Below are positions 42,271 through 51,602 of a stretch of DNA of 64,000 nt, piece by piece; positions within the stretch are counted from its first letter, which is position 1; each line of letters begins with the position of its first letter. The stretch is taken from NCBI RefSeq assembly GCF_035609205.1, contig NZ_CP141184.1, positions 5,773,001-5,837,000 of the forward strand, in the 5' to 3' direction. The DNA comes from Hymenobacter sp. GOD-10R. Lineage in GTDB: Bacteria > Bacteroidota > Bacteroidia > Cytophagales > Hymenobacteraceae. Below the pieces are notes generated by a model. It made no database searches and had not been told where the DNA came from. It saw only the letters and a list, made by a program, of their open reading frames with translations. Made by a program: the position numbers and the translations under genes.

Positions 42271-45200
42271 ATGAAGACACCTTTATTGTTGAAACCAGTG
42301 CGGCAAAGTCTGCTGCTGGTTGTTGTGTTCCTTCTTAGTCTAGAAGCTAGCTTCGGACAAGCTATTAGCATCTCGGGCCGGGTTACGTCGAAGAATGGTG
42401 AAGGTATTCCGGCGGCCACAGTACTAGTAAAAGGTACGACGACCGGCACGGCGTCGGGGGCGGATGGCAGCTACACCCTCACCGTACAGGGCCCAAACAG
42501 TGTGCTGGTATTCAGCTCCGTGGGCTTTCTTACACAGGAAGCAACAGTGGGGCAGCGTACCACTATCAACGTTACGCTGGCCGACAACGTCAACGCCTTG
42601 AACGACGTGGTGGTGGTGGGCTACGGCACCGTAAAGAAGAGTGACGTGACCGGTTCCGTAGCTTCTATCAAGGAGAAAGACCTGACGCCGGGCGCCATCG
42701 TCAATGTGCAGCAGGCCATTCAGGGGCGCGTGGCGGGCGTGCAGGTGTACCAGAAAAGCGGGGAGCCAGGCAGCGCTATAAGCGTCAAAATACGGGGCGC
42801 TAGCTCCATCACAGCCGGCAACGATCCGCTGTATGTCATCGACGGCATGCCCATGAACAACGACGCGCCCATCACGGGCAACGGGGCGGGCTCGGTAGGC
42901 AACGTGAACCCACGCAACCCGCTTAACGCCCTTAACCCAGCCGATATTGAGAGCATTGAAGTACTGAAAGATGCCTCCGCAACAGCTATTTATGGCTCGC
43001 GGGGCTCCAACGGCGTTGTGATTATCACGACCAAGCGTGGCACCAGTGGCGCCATGCGGCTCAACTACAGCGCCCAATACGGTCGGCAGGAAGTGGCACA
43101 CTATCCGCGCATGCTCACCGGCCAGGAGTACCACGACGTGCTGAATGCCCTCGTAGATGCCGGCGCTGCCGACGCTACTCAGCGCGTGCCTGACAACTAC
43201 GTGAATACCAATTGGCAGAAAGAGCTGTATCGCACAGCACCTACTCAGACACACGACCTCTCGCTATCAGGCGGCGGCACCAACACAAAGTATTTCGCTT
43301 CCCTAGGCTACTTCGATCAGCAGGGTGTGGTGCTGAACTCCGCTACCAAGCGCTATTCGGCGCGCCTGAACCTAGAAAACCGTGTGGCGCAGAAGTACGC
43401 TTTTGGGGTAAGCCTGAGCACGTCGTACATCAAAGACAAGCTGAACTCGACGGGCGACCAGGGCATCAACGAAAACGCCAACGCCCTGTACTCGGCTATC
43501 AGCTACGATCCGACCGTGCCCATCTACAACCCCGATGGCTCCTACTTCCGCTCCACGGCCATGACCATCGACAACCCGGTAGCGCTCATCAATGGCCAAT
43601 ACGCCGTCAGCGATTCGTACCGTACGTTCGGCAACATCTACGGCGAGTACTACCTGTTGCCCTCGCTCTCGGTGCGGCTGCGGGTAGGCGGCGACGTGAA
43701 CGTGAGTCAGCGTAATGAGTGGCTCGACCCGATTACGCTGGCTGGGCAGCAGAACAGCGGCCTAGCGACCATCCTCTCCGGCAACCGCAACTACTATCTC
43801 ACGGAAGGCACGCTGAACTTCAACAAAGACCTAGGTAAGCACAGCATTAGCGCCGTGCTGGGGGCTACCTACGAGCACTTCGGCCTGAATACCTTCTCGG
43901 CCAGCGCCCGCGGCTTCACCCTCCCCGACCTGACGTACGACGCCATCGGCTACGGAAACAGCGCACTGAACCAAGTCGGCAGTGGTCGCAGCCAAACGCG
44001 GCTAGGTTCGCTGCTAGGCCGCGTCAATTACGTGTTTAACAATCGGTACCTAGCCACCGTGTCGATGCGGGCAGACGCTTCCTCGCGCTTTGGCCCCAAC
44101 AACCAAGTGGGCTATTTTCCTTCGCTAGCGCTGGCTTGGAAACTATCCGAAGAAGATTTCCTGAAAAGCTACAGCTGGCTCACCGAGCTGAAGCTGCGCG
44201 CGAGCTACGGCGCCATTGGTAACCAGAACATCGGCAACTTCCTCTATACTTCTACCTTCGCATATGGGGGCAACATTGTGCAGGGCGGCGTGCGCTACCC
44301 GGCTATTTTTCCCTCGCGCAGCCCCAATGCTGACCTGAAATGGGAAGCCGCCGTGCAAGCCGACCTAGGTATTGATTACGCGTTGTTCGATGGCCGCTTG
44401 CAGGGTTCGTTTGAGTACTACAACCGCAAAACTTCTGACTTGCTGCTCGCCGTGCCTCAGCCCTTGAGCACAGGTTACGCCAACCAAGTGCGCAACGTGG
44501 GCAGCGTGCGCAACTCCGGGTTCGAGTTTGCTCTAACGGGCGGGCTCATTCGCCAGAAAAACTTTTCTTGGAACGTGAATGCTAACCTGACCACGCTCAA
44601 GAACCGCATACTATCGCTGGGCGGCAGTGCCCCCATTTACCAAGGTAGCGGCGGCAACATTTCCAATGCTAGCATCATTCGGCCAGGCGAGTCGCTGGGC
44701 AACTTCTACGGCTACAAGGTGACGGGCGTGTGGCAGCAAAACGACGACCTGAGCAAGGCCCCTGCTGGCGTGAAGCCCGGCGACACGAAGTACCAAGACC
44801 AGAACGGCGACGGCCAAATCACCGACGCCGACCGCGTGGTGCTCGGCAAGTCACTCCCCGATTTCTACTATGGCCTCACCAACACGCTTCAGTTCAAAGG
44901 CTTGTCGCTCGACATCTTCCTGGAAGGTGCGCAGGGTGGCAGCATCCTGAACAACAATTTGGTCGATAGCTACTTCCCCTTCAGCTTCCGCCGCAACCGC
45001 GTGGCGGAGCCTTTGCTCAACCGCTGGACGCCCAATAATCCGACCAACGAGTATCCCTCGTTCGTCAATCCGGTATCGCAGGGCCAGCGCGTGGTGAACT
45101 CGACCACCGTGGATAAAGCCGACTACTTGCGCCTGCAATCGGTGCGCCTAGCCTACACCGTGCCTCTCCCCACGAACAAGTTTATCCACTCCCTTGGGGT

Positions 45201-45351
45201 GTTCGTGACGGGCCAGAACCTAGCTACCTGGACCAACTACTCGGGCACTGACCCCGCCGCCAACACCATCGGCAGCGACATCATCAAAATAGACTACGCT
45301 TCTTACCCCCGCACCCGCACCTATCTAGCCGGGGTGAACGTCCAATTTTAA
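42271..45351 (+). CDS. SusC/RagA-family TonB-linked outer-membrane transporter
   Basis: A 1026-residue glycan importer. Signal peptide to about residue 30. A carboxypeptidase-D-like N-terminal domain (ISGRVTSKNGEGIPAATVLVKGT to LNDVVVVGYGT), then the plug domain (VIDGMPMNNDAP, LKDASATAIYGSRGSNGVVIITTK), then a 22-strand barrel ending in a terminal Phe (VNVQF). It works with the SusD lipoprotein and TonB to take up oligosaccharides. The susD gene starts 13 bases downstream. The presence of sulfatases on both sides points to a sulfated substrate. Confidence 0.97.
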   Translation: MKTPLLLKPVRQSLLLVVVFLLSLEASFGQAISISGRVTSKNGEGIPAATVLVKGTTTGTASGADGSYTLTVQGPNSVLVFSSVGFLTQEATVGQRTTINVTLADNVNALNDVVVVGYGTVKKSDVTGSVASIKEKDLTPGAIVNVQQAIQGRVAGVQVYQKSGEPGSAISVKIRGASSITAGNDPLYVIDGMPMNNDAPITGNGAGSVGNVNPRNPLNALNPADIESIEVLKDASATAIYGSRGSNGVVIITTKRGTSGAMRLNYSAQYGRQEVAHYPRMLTGQEYHDVLNALVDAGAADATQRVPDNYVNTNWQKELYRTAPTQTHDLSLSGGGTNTKYFASLGYFDQQGVVLNSATKRYSARLNLENRVAQKYAFGVSLSTSYIKDKLNSTGDQGINENANALYSAISYDPTVPIYNPDGSYFRSTAMTIDNPVALINGQYAVSDSYRTFGNIYGEYYLLPSLSVRLRVGGDVNVSQRNEWLDPITLAGQQNSGLATILSGNRNYYLTEGTLNFNKDLGKHSISAVLGATYEHFGLNTFSASARGFTLPDLTYDAIGYGNSALNQVGSGRSQTRLGSLLGRVNYVFNNRYLATVSMRADASSRFGPNNQVGYFPSLALAWKLSEEDFLKSYSWLTELKLRASYGAIGNQNIGNFLYTSTFAYGGNIVQGGVRYPAIFPSRSPNADLKWEAAVQADLGIDYALFDGRLQGSFEYYNRKTSDLLLAVPQPLSTGYANQVRNVGSVRNSGFEFALTGGLIRQKNFSWNVNANLTTLKNRILSLGGSAPIYQGSGGNISNASIIRPGESLGNFYGYKVTGVWQQNDDLSKAPAGVKPGDTKYQDQNGDGQITDADRVVLGKSLPDFYYGLTNTLQFKGLSLDIFLEGAQGGSILNNNLVDSYFPFSFRRNRVAEPLLNRWTPNNPTNEYPSFVNPVSQGQRVVNSTTVDKADYLRLQSVRLAYTVPLPTNKFIHSLGVFVTGQNLATWTNYSGTDPAANTIGSDIIKIDYASYPRTRTYLAGVNVQF

Positions 45352-45363
45352 GCCGACTCTTCG

Positions 45364-46827
45364 ATGAAAATCCCTACCAAAATCGGCCTGAGCCTACTCG
45401 TGCTTCTGACGCTCGGCGGCTGCAAAGATCTTATTACCGTGGAGCCGCAGTCGGAGCTGGCGCCTTCCAACGTGCTCACGACTCAGAACGGGTTGCAAGC
45501 GGTACTATACTCAGCCTACGGCAACTTCCAAAACCAGGAGCCGACCCGCATCCGCATTAACATATCGGAGGTGACGACCGACATGGCCTACAACACCGGC
45601 GGCGGCGAAAACCTGTACCTGAGCCAGTTCATCAACTTCACTTGGGACCCTTCGGTCGCGAACTTCCTGGGCGACGTGTGGGCGCCTTACTACTACTGCA
45701 TCCGCGACGCCAACATCGTGCTCGATAACGTAGCCAACGTAACCGCGTCGGATGCCATTAAGCGGCAATTCACGGCGGAAGCTAGGTTTCTGCGCGCTTA
45801 CTCCTACTCCATTCTCTACAGCTGGTATGGCCCAGTGCCGCTGCGCACGTCCAGCACCACGGTGAAAGACCAAGCCCGCGCCACCGACGATGAGATGAAA
45901 GCTTTCATCGAGAAGGAGCTGACTGAGTGCGTAGCTGATCTACCGGACCCTGGCAAAGAACAGGCGTTCGGGCGCGCTACCAAGGGAGCCGCGTACGCCG
46001 CCTTAGCCAAGTTCCTGCTAAATACCAAGCAGTGGCAGAAAGCTGCCGATGTCAGCCAGTCAGTCATTGGGCTGAATTACTATAGCTTGTATCCTTCCTT
46101 CACGGGTTTGTTCCGCGTTGAAAACGAAGGCAATAAGGAGATGATTATAGTGTCGCCCTGCCTGAACGTGGCGGGTTACGGCAACTGGTTTATGGCGGGC
46201 GCATTGCCCCCAGCTTTCAAAACCACGCCCCAAATTCCGGGTTTCGTGTGGACGACGGCCATGGCAAATTTTGCGACGCAATACCGTCTGCGCTCGGCCT
46301 TCGTGAACACCATTGCCGCCAACGACCAACGCGGGCAACTGGTGGTAAAAACCTACGTGAATACGTCCGGCGCCACCGTCGACCTGATGACCACGCCCGA
46401 CAACGCCCGTAGCTTTAAATACTGGGACAACAGCACCCTCGGTAACAACAGCGCTACCGACGTGCCGCTGCTGCGCTACGCCGACATCCTGCTCACCCGC
46501 GCCGAGGCCCTCAACGAAGTAAGCGGCCCCACGGCCGCGGCCGTGGCCCTCGTGAACCAGGTGCGTACCCGCGCCGGCCTCGCCAACCTGCCCGCTGCCG
46601 ATATTGCGTCGGCCAGCAGCTTCCGTGATGCTATTCTGCGCGAGCGGGGCTGGGAGTTTATTTCGGAGGGCAAGCGCCGCGAGGATCTTATTCGACACGG
46701 CAAGTTTATTTCGCTGGCCCAGGCGCGCGGGGTTACAGTGGCGAATGCCAATAAGCACGTGCTTTTCCCCATTCCGCAGTCGGAGATTGATGCCAACCAG
46801 TTGGCCGTCCAGAACCCAGGGTATTAA
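45364..46827 (+). CDS. SusD/RagB-family glycan-binding lipoprotein
   Basis: A 487-residue surface lipoprotein with lipobox LTLGGC (Cys20) and the TPR-rich SusD fold. Typical segments are FTWDPSVANFLGDVWAPYYYCIRDANIVLDNV, FTAEARFLRAYSYSILYSWYGPVPL and the C-terminal YADILLTRAEALNE then RTRAGLANLP, ending with a RERGWEFISEGKRREDLIRHG region. It captures oligosaccharides at the mouth of the SusC barrel. Starts 13 bases after susC. A GC-rich hairpin follows before the second sulfatase gene. Confidence 0.97.
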   Translation: MKIPTKIGLSLLVLLTLGGCKDLITVEPQSELAPSNVLTTQNGLQAVLYSAYGNFQNQEPTRIRINISEVTTDMAYNTGGGENLYLSQFINFTWDPSVANFLGDVWAPYYYCIRDANIVLDNVANVTASDAIKRQFTAEARFLRAYSYSILYSWYGPVPLRTSSTTVKDQARATDDEMKAFIEKELTECVADLPDPGKEQAFGRATKGAAYAALAKFLLNTKQWQKAADVSQSVIGLNYYSLYPSFTGLFRVENEGNKEMIIVSPCLNVAGYGNWFMAGALPPAFKTTPQIPGFVWTTAMANFATQYRLRSAFVNTIAANDQRGQLVVKTYVNTSGATVDLMTTPDNARSFKYWDNSTLGNNSATDVPLLRYADILLTRAEALNEVSGPTAAAVALVNQVRTRAGLANLPAADIASASSFRDAILRERGWEFISEGKRREDLIRHGKFISLAQARGVTVANANKHVLFPIPQSEIDANQLAVQNPGY

Positions 46828-46846
46828 AGTTTACTTAAAAAAACGC

Positions 46847-46882
46847 GCCTTTCCCGAAGCTATCGGCGACTTCGGGAAAGGC
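46847..46882. terminator. Hairpin between susD and the second sulfatase gene
   Basis: GCCTTTCCCGAAG pairs with CTTCGGGAAAGGC across a 10-base loop. No T-run follows on the plus strand, so it may only reduce expression of the downstream sulfatase, or act as a processing hairpin. Confidence 0.55.
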
Positions 46883-46966
46883 AGCCTAGGTAGCATGCTC
46901 TCAGTCGTTTCTCCTTCTTCGAGCTTTCAAGAAATTGCCTGCTGCGATACGCCCTACTAGAACTTT

Positions 46967-48559
46967 GTGCCTGTGAATTGCCCGTTGACTGCTCGTATTT
47001 CTCTTCCTCGATTACTGTACGTAGTTATCAGTTCGTTTCTGGCTATGGCTACTACCAGTTGCCAGCAGCGTACAACCCATGAAACCGCCGCTACCACAAA
47101 GCCCAACGTCTTGATCATCTACGCTGATGACCTAGGCTACGGCGACGTGAGTGCAAACAACCAGGGCAAGATTGCGACGCTTAATATTGACAAGCTGGCT
47201 GCATCGGGCGTGCGATTCACCAATGGTTACGCTACCTCAGCTACCTGCACGCCAAGCCGCTTTGCCTTATTAACAGGCACTTACCCGTGGCGCAACAAAA
47301 ATGCTCAGATTCTGCCCGGCGACGCGCCTCTACTCATCGACACGGCGTCCATGACCATGGCCGACATGTTTCGGCAGCAAGGTTACGCCACCGGCGTAGT
47401 GGGCAAGTGGCATCTAGGGCTCGGCCGAGGCCACGTTGATTGGAACCAGCCCATCATGGAAACGCCCAACGACCTAGGTTTTGATTATTCCTACATCATG
47501 GCCGCCACCGCCGACCGGGTGCCCACGGTATACGTCGAGAACCGCCGTGTGGCGGGCTTACAGGCTAATGACCCGCTCTACGTGAGCTACGAAAAGAACT
47601 TTCCAAGCCAGCCCACCGCCCTTACGAACCCGGAGCTGATGACCAAGATGAAATGGCATCACGGGCACAACCAAAGCGTACACAACGGCATTCCGCGCAT
47701 CGGCTACATGAAAGGAGGAAAAGCAGCCCTTTGGGATGACGCAAGTATCGCTGCAGTGTTTCTGGAAAAGGCAAAAGCATTCGTCGATGCGCACCAGAAG
47801 CAGCCTTTTTTCCTGTATTACGCCTTGCATGAGCCGCACGTACCACGCGTGCCCGGAGCCCGCTTCGCGGGTAAATCGGGCCTAGGACCGCGCGGCGACG
47901 CAGTACTGGAGGCCGACTGGTGCGTGGGCGAAATCATGCGCAAGCTTCAGGAGGATGGCCTAGCGGATAACACGCTGGTCGTCTTCTCCAGCGACAATGG
48001 TCCGGTGCTGAATGATGGCTACTACGACGAGGCAGTGGAGAAAAACGGCGCGCACACACCCTGGGGACAGTTTCGGGGCGGCAAGTACAGCTTGCTGGAA
48101 GCTGGCACGCGTGTACCGTTCATCGTGAACTGGCCTGGGCATGTGCAGCAAGGCACATCTAATGCCGTGGTGAGCCAGGTTGATTTGCTAGCATCTTTAG
48201 CCGCTTTGGTTCATAGCTCCACGCAAGCACTGGATAGCCAAAACCTGCTTGCCACGTTCTTAGGCAAATCGACAAAAGGCCGCGCCAATCTGGTGCTGGA
48301 AGCCTCCGGACGCTTAGCCTTCCGCTCCGGTGACTGGCTACTTATTCCGCCTTATCGTGGCAAGCCGCTCAACGAAGAAGTGAACCTTGAGACGGGCCTC
48401 TCTCCCACTCCCCAACTCTACAACCTTGCTTCCGACCTAGGGCAACGCACTAACCTAGCTTCTATCCAACCAGCTAAGCTCACCGAACTACAACAACAGT
48501 TCAAACAAGTAGTAGGCCCCGATTTTCAGGCTAATACCGAGGAACTGCAACTGCACTAG
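46967..48559 (+). CDS. Second arylsulfatase, Cys-type lipoprotein
   Basis: A 530-residue sulfatase. The start is ambiguous: GTG at 46967 (or GTG at 46973), since the signal and lipobox (SSFLAMATTSC, Cys32) would be lost at the first ATG (47045). It has IIYADDLGYGD, the formylglycine motif C-T-P-S-R (Cys94 to Arg98) in TCTPSRFALLTGTYPWR, GKWHLG and the FSSDNGPVLNDG metal region. Compared with the first sulfatase it is anchored to a membrane by a lipid and shares about the same order of motifs, so probably has another regio-specificity. It follows susD, 140 bases after a hairpin, and is probably partly co-transcribed. Confidence 0.92.
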   Translation: MPVNCPLTARISLPRLLYVVISSFLAMATTSCQQRTTHETAATTKPNVLIIYADDLGYGDVSANNQGKIATLNIDKLAASGVRFTNGYATSATCTPSRFALLTGTYPWRNKNAQILPGDAPLLIDTASMTMADMFRQQGYATGVVGKWHLGLGRGHVDWNQPIMETPNDLGFDYSYIMAATADRVPTVYVENRRVAGLQANDPLYVSYEKNFPSQPTALTNPELMTKMKWHHGHNQSVHNGIPRIGYMKGGKAALWDDASIAAVFLEKAKAFVDAHQKQPFFLYYALHEPHVPRVPGARFAGKSGLGPRGDAVLEADWCVGEIMRKLQEDGLADNTLVVFSSDNGPVLNDGYYDEAVEKNGAHTPWGQFRGGKYSLLEAGTRVPFIVNWPGHVQQGTSNAVVSQVDLLASLAALVHSSTQALDSQNLLATFLGKSTKGRANLVLEASGRLAFRSGDWLLIPPYRGKPLNEEVNLETGLSPTPQLYNLASDLGQRTNLASIQPAKLTELQQQFKQVVGPDFQANTEELQLH

Positions 48560-48690
48560 CCTGCGTAATTGGCGGATACTGAGCTGGTCGAAGCATGACG
48601 TTCTATGTAGATAATAGCACAGAGCCCCTAGCTTACCATGCAACCAACTTGGCATGATGAGCTAGGAGCTCAGCGTTTAGTCTCAACTAC

Positions 48691-49812
48691 TTACTTGCGC
48701 GCCGCAGGCGGCTCCGGTAGTACCTGCCCGGTCTGCACGGGTGTGCCGAAGTCAGGCGTGCCGTCGGTGCGCCACGTGAAGGGCTGCATTCTCGGCGAGC
48801 GGAAACGGCCGCATCCTTGGCCAGGCTCATCGTTGGCGTGGTATAGGATCCAGTTCTGCTTGCCATCGGGTGAGGTAAAGAAGGAATTGTGGCCGGGGGC
48901 GTATACCTTGTTAGCAGCCGACTGCTGGAAAACCGGCGTTGCCGTTTTGGTCCAGGAAGCTGGGTTGAGCAGGTCGTCGTTTGCCGAAGCAGTCAACATG
49001 CCGAGGGCGTAGAAGTCAGTCCAGCAGCCACTGGCTGAATAAACCAGAAACAGCTTGTTGCCGTGCCGCAATACTTCGGGTCCCTCGTTCACGTCGACGT
49101 GAGCTGGGTCATTGGGACTGTTAAGATCACCGTTTCGCTCCCAATCGTACGTGGGGGTCGATACCAGTACCCGCGGTCCGGCCAAGGTCCACGGGTTTTT
49201 CATAGGAGCTAGGTAGATGCTCTGGCGCCCATTGGCGTCGCCTTCCCAACCCGACCAGATAAAATACAGCTTGTCTTTATTCTCAAATACCGACCCATCG
49301 ATAGCCCATTTGTCGTTGGCCGGATCCGCTATCTTCCCGCGGTCGATCCAAGTACCTTCGAGCGGATCGGGCGAGCTGTTTTCGAGCACCCATACGCGGT
49401 GCGTTTGGTTGGTACCAGCATCCGCCGAATAGTATAGGTACCATTTCCCTTGCAAGTAGTGCAGCTCGGGCGCCCAAATGTCACGGCTGTTAGGGCCAGT
49501 GTCAGGCGGCGTCCACACCACCTTTTTCTCCGCTGTTTTCAGCTCCGCGAGGCTTTTGGTCTTCCAGAGCGTAAGGTTACGGCCCGTGGTATGGGTGTAA
49601 TAGTAGTACCCATCGTGGTAAGTAGTCCACGGGTCAGCGCCGGATGGCAGCAGCGGGTTGGCAAATGTAGCAGCCGCTGAGGTAGAAGCCGCCGCTGATT
49701 GACTTTGCGGCCGGGCGCAGCCACCTAGCAGCAGGCTGATACTCAGTACTGCACCAAGAATCAGCGGCACAGGATGCTGACGAGGAGCTTGTCTATTTAC
49801 TAGAAACATCAC
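48691..49812 (-). CDS. GH43-family glycoside hydrolase lipoprotein
   Basis: A 373-residue exported lipoprotein (lipobox LLLGGC, Cys32) with a GH43 five-bladed propeller. Opening ANPLLPSGADPWTTYHDGYYY carries the catalytic-base Asp (Asp60). The DIWAPELHYLQGKWYLYYSAD strand, WAIDGSVF (transition-state Asp), and VNEGPEVL (general-acid Glu) follow the family order. This family removes arabinofuranose or xylose side groups. It follows the GH5-like gene in the same direction with only two bases between, so the two are one operon. Start is an ATG at 49812; the adjacent ATG two codons inside is also possible. Confidence 0.93.
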   Translation of the reverse strand: MMFLVNRQAPRQHPVPLILGAVLSISLLLGGCARPQSQSAAASTSAAATFANPLLPSGADPWTTYHDGYYYYTHTTGRNLTLWKTKSLAELKTAEKKVVWTPPDTGPNSRDIWAPELHYLQGKWYLYYSADAGTNQTHRVWVLENSSPDPLEGTWIDRGKIADPANDKWAIDGSVFENKDKLYFIWSGWEGDANGRQSIYLAPMKNPWTLAGPRVLVSTPTYDWERNGDLNSPNDPAHVDVNEGPEVLRHGNKLFLVYSASGCWTDFYALGMLTASANDDLLNPASWTKTATPVFQQSAANKVYAPGHNSFFTSPDGKQNWILYHANDEPGQGCGRFRSPRMQPFTWRTDGTPDFGTPVQTGQVLPEPPAARK

Positions 49813-49814
49813 CC

Positions 49815-50927
49815 CTATTTGCTATTCATTTTCTTGATGAAATCGGCTTCATCCTGGTGGTAGGCCGTGCCATCGGGACGGAATACCTCGTGAAACCACT
49901 CATTTGGTTCGCTACCGTCGGCAATGGGCACATCCCATTGGTACTTCGTATTGGTCTTGCCGGCTACTAGGCCCCAGTTGAGGGCAGCCACGTTGTATTT
50001 CTTCAACAAAGGCATCATATTGACGAAGCGCGAGTTGCGCGGCCGCGCCATGTACTCAGTGCAGAGCAGTGGCCGATTGTGCGTCGAGAGCAGCGAAATG
50101 ATACGTTCGTGTGCTGGCACATCATCGTAGCAGTGATAAGTCATCACATCGGAATGTGTCGCCTGAAACGCATTCAGTTCTTTAAAACCTGAGTCCCAGT
50201 TCCACAGACCAGCGCTCAGCGGCTGATCCGGGTTGGCAGCTTGGGCCCAAGCAAACACATTACGCAGCAGTGGCAACGAGGCCACGCCTTTGTTCCCGTT
50301 GCCGGGCTCATTATACAAGTCCCACAGCAGAATGCGCTTGTCGTGGGCAAAGCTGGTCAGCACATCGGTTACATACGGTTTCAACTGCACGAATGTAGCT
50401 GAGTCACGCGAAGCTGGGTCGCCGGGATCTTGCACCCAACCCGAGTTGTGTATACCCGGTTTTGGCGCCGGCTGCTTTCCCGGCTGGTAGGTCTTGTTCC
50501 AGCAGTCGTCGAAAAACACGAACATCGTTTGGATGTGGTGTTTGTCGGCCAAAGCTAGGTAGTCGTTCAGCCGCTTCTTGAAGCCCGCTGGGTCTTGCTT
50601 CCACGCTAAGCTGTGCAGAAACACACGCATGGTATTGAAGCCAATGCCTTCGGCCCACCCTAGCTCTTTGTCAATGGTTTGAGGGTCAAAACTATCGGCT
50701 TGCCACATTTCCAGCTGGTTGATGGCAGTGCTAGGAATAAAATTAGCGCCCGACATCCACTGCCGACCTTGGTACCACGCATTGGCTTTCTCAGTAGACC
50801 AGCGTGCCCCCTGAGTAGCGGACATAGCAGCGCTAGTCGCCTTGACCTTCGTTTTGACTTTTTGAGCCTGCACTGCTGGCGCACCGAGCAGCAGCAAACC
50901 AAGCAACAGAGCGGAAATTTTCCTCAT
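49815..50927 (-). CDS. GH5-like (clan A) glycoside hydrolase, exported
   Basis: A 370-residue exported enzyme (signal ALLLGLLLLGAPAVQA). It is a TIM-barrel glycoside hydrolase of the clan-A type: the general acid is Glu207 in LYNEPG and the nucleophile Glu291 in LLCTEYMAR. The start of the mature domain, KANAWYQGRQWMSGANFIPSTAINQLEMWQ, is found in a group often misannotated as xylanase. The exact linkage is unknown. It is the first gene of the leftward two-gene operon with GH43; a strong LacI-type palindrome lies 104 bases ahead of its start. An MSATQG linker separates the signal from the domain. Confidence 0.87.
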   Translation of the reverse strand: MRKISALLLGLLLLGAPAVQAQKVKTKVKATSAAMSATQGARWSTEKANAWYQGRQWMSGANFIPSTAINQLEMWQADSFDPQTIDKELGWAEGIGFNTMRVFLHSLAWKQDPAGFKKRLNDYLALADKHHIQTMFVFFDDCWNKTYQPGKQPAPKPGIHNSGWVQDPGDPASRDSATFVQLKPYVTDVLTSFAHDKRILLWDLYNEPGNGNKGVASLPLLRNVFAWAQAANPDQPLSAGLWNWDSGFKELNAFQATHSDVMTYHCYDDVPAHERIISLLSTHNRPLLCTEYMARPRNSRFVNMMPLLKKYNVAALNWGLVAGKTNTKYQWDVPIADGSEPNEWFHEVFRPDGTAYHQDEADFIKKMNSK

Positions 50928-51030
50928 GAAAAGAAAGAATAAGGTGGGGTTTGGAAAATGGAAGTGTGGTAAGCGTTAGTGCTTGATACAGGCATAGTTT
51001 TGCCCCTATCAAGTGCTCTAAAGTATGAAA

Positions 51031-51054
51031 GAATGTGCAATCGTTTGCACATTC
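51031..51054. promoter_or_regulatory. LacI-type operator upstream of the GH5/GH43 operon
   Basis: Ten-base arms GAATGTGCAA and TTGCACATTC are perfect inverted copies around TCGT and contain TGCAATCGTTTGCA. It lies 104 bases before the GH5-like start. A TACTTTAG motif on the minus strand, close to a -7 box, follows it, so a bound repressor would cover the -33 region. Confidence 0.75.
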
Positions 51055-51602
51055 TCGCGAATTCGCTTTGAACAGATCATCTACCAGAGAGAAAGTGCAT
51101 CCTAGCTTCTTCCCGAGACAGAAATTGTGTTACTCTATTGAGCTACAGAACAGGTCACCTTCCTCAATCCTAGAATGACTACGAACGGGCTAAGCTGCTT
51201 ACTAGCTACAATGTAGGTATACAGACATGGTCATAAGCCTAGTAGGCGATATGAACCGATCTATGCTAAGCTAAAAAGGCTAGAGTTTGTGCAAAGGATT
51301 GCATGAAACCTAGGTGTACTTATCGTTCAGCCCTGCAAGAGCACTAGCTAGCTTTTATTGCGCTTCACTTTCAGCGACGCCAGTAGGAAGGGGCAAGATG
51401 GAATTGCTTGCTATACTGAGGGCAAGTGACTCAAGCCGGTTCTGTCATTCAGCATCCTTTACAGCATTAGCAAATAACAGTATTTAATACTATCATTATG
51501 AACTCCATAACAGCGTTGCTACGGCATTTTTATTTGGCTATGCAACCAATTTATCCTTGTTAGAATCTTGTAAGCGCCCCAACTGCTATTCTTTTCCACC
51601 TC
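51055..51602. other. Intergenic region without a gene
   Basis: About 550 bases, AT-rich in its right half. A further imperfect dyad, TGCAAAGGATTGCA (51290-51303), has the outer arms of the operator but not the CG centre. No RNA or protein gene was recognised. The sequence just before the next gene has a TTTG/TATCCTTG pair but with a short 15-base spacing. Confidence 0.55.

Noticed and set aside
42424..43254. A 276-codon frame antisense to susC
   Set aside because: It has no recognisable domain and is explained by the GC-rich coding strand of a sure SusC gene.
46967..47044. Use of the first ATG (47045) as start of the second sulfatase
   Set aside because: It would delete the hydrophobic part of the lipoprotein signal, so a GTG start upstream is preferred.
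51290..51303. Further LacI-type site TGCAAAGGATTGCA
   Set aside because: The arms match but the CG centre is missing; kept only as a note in the intergenic entry.
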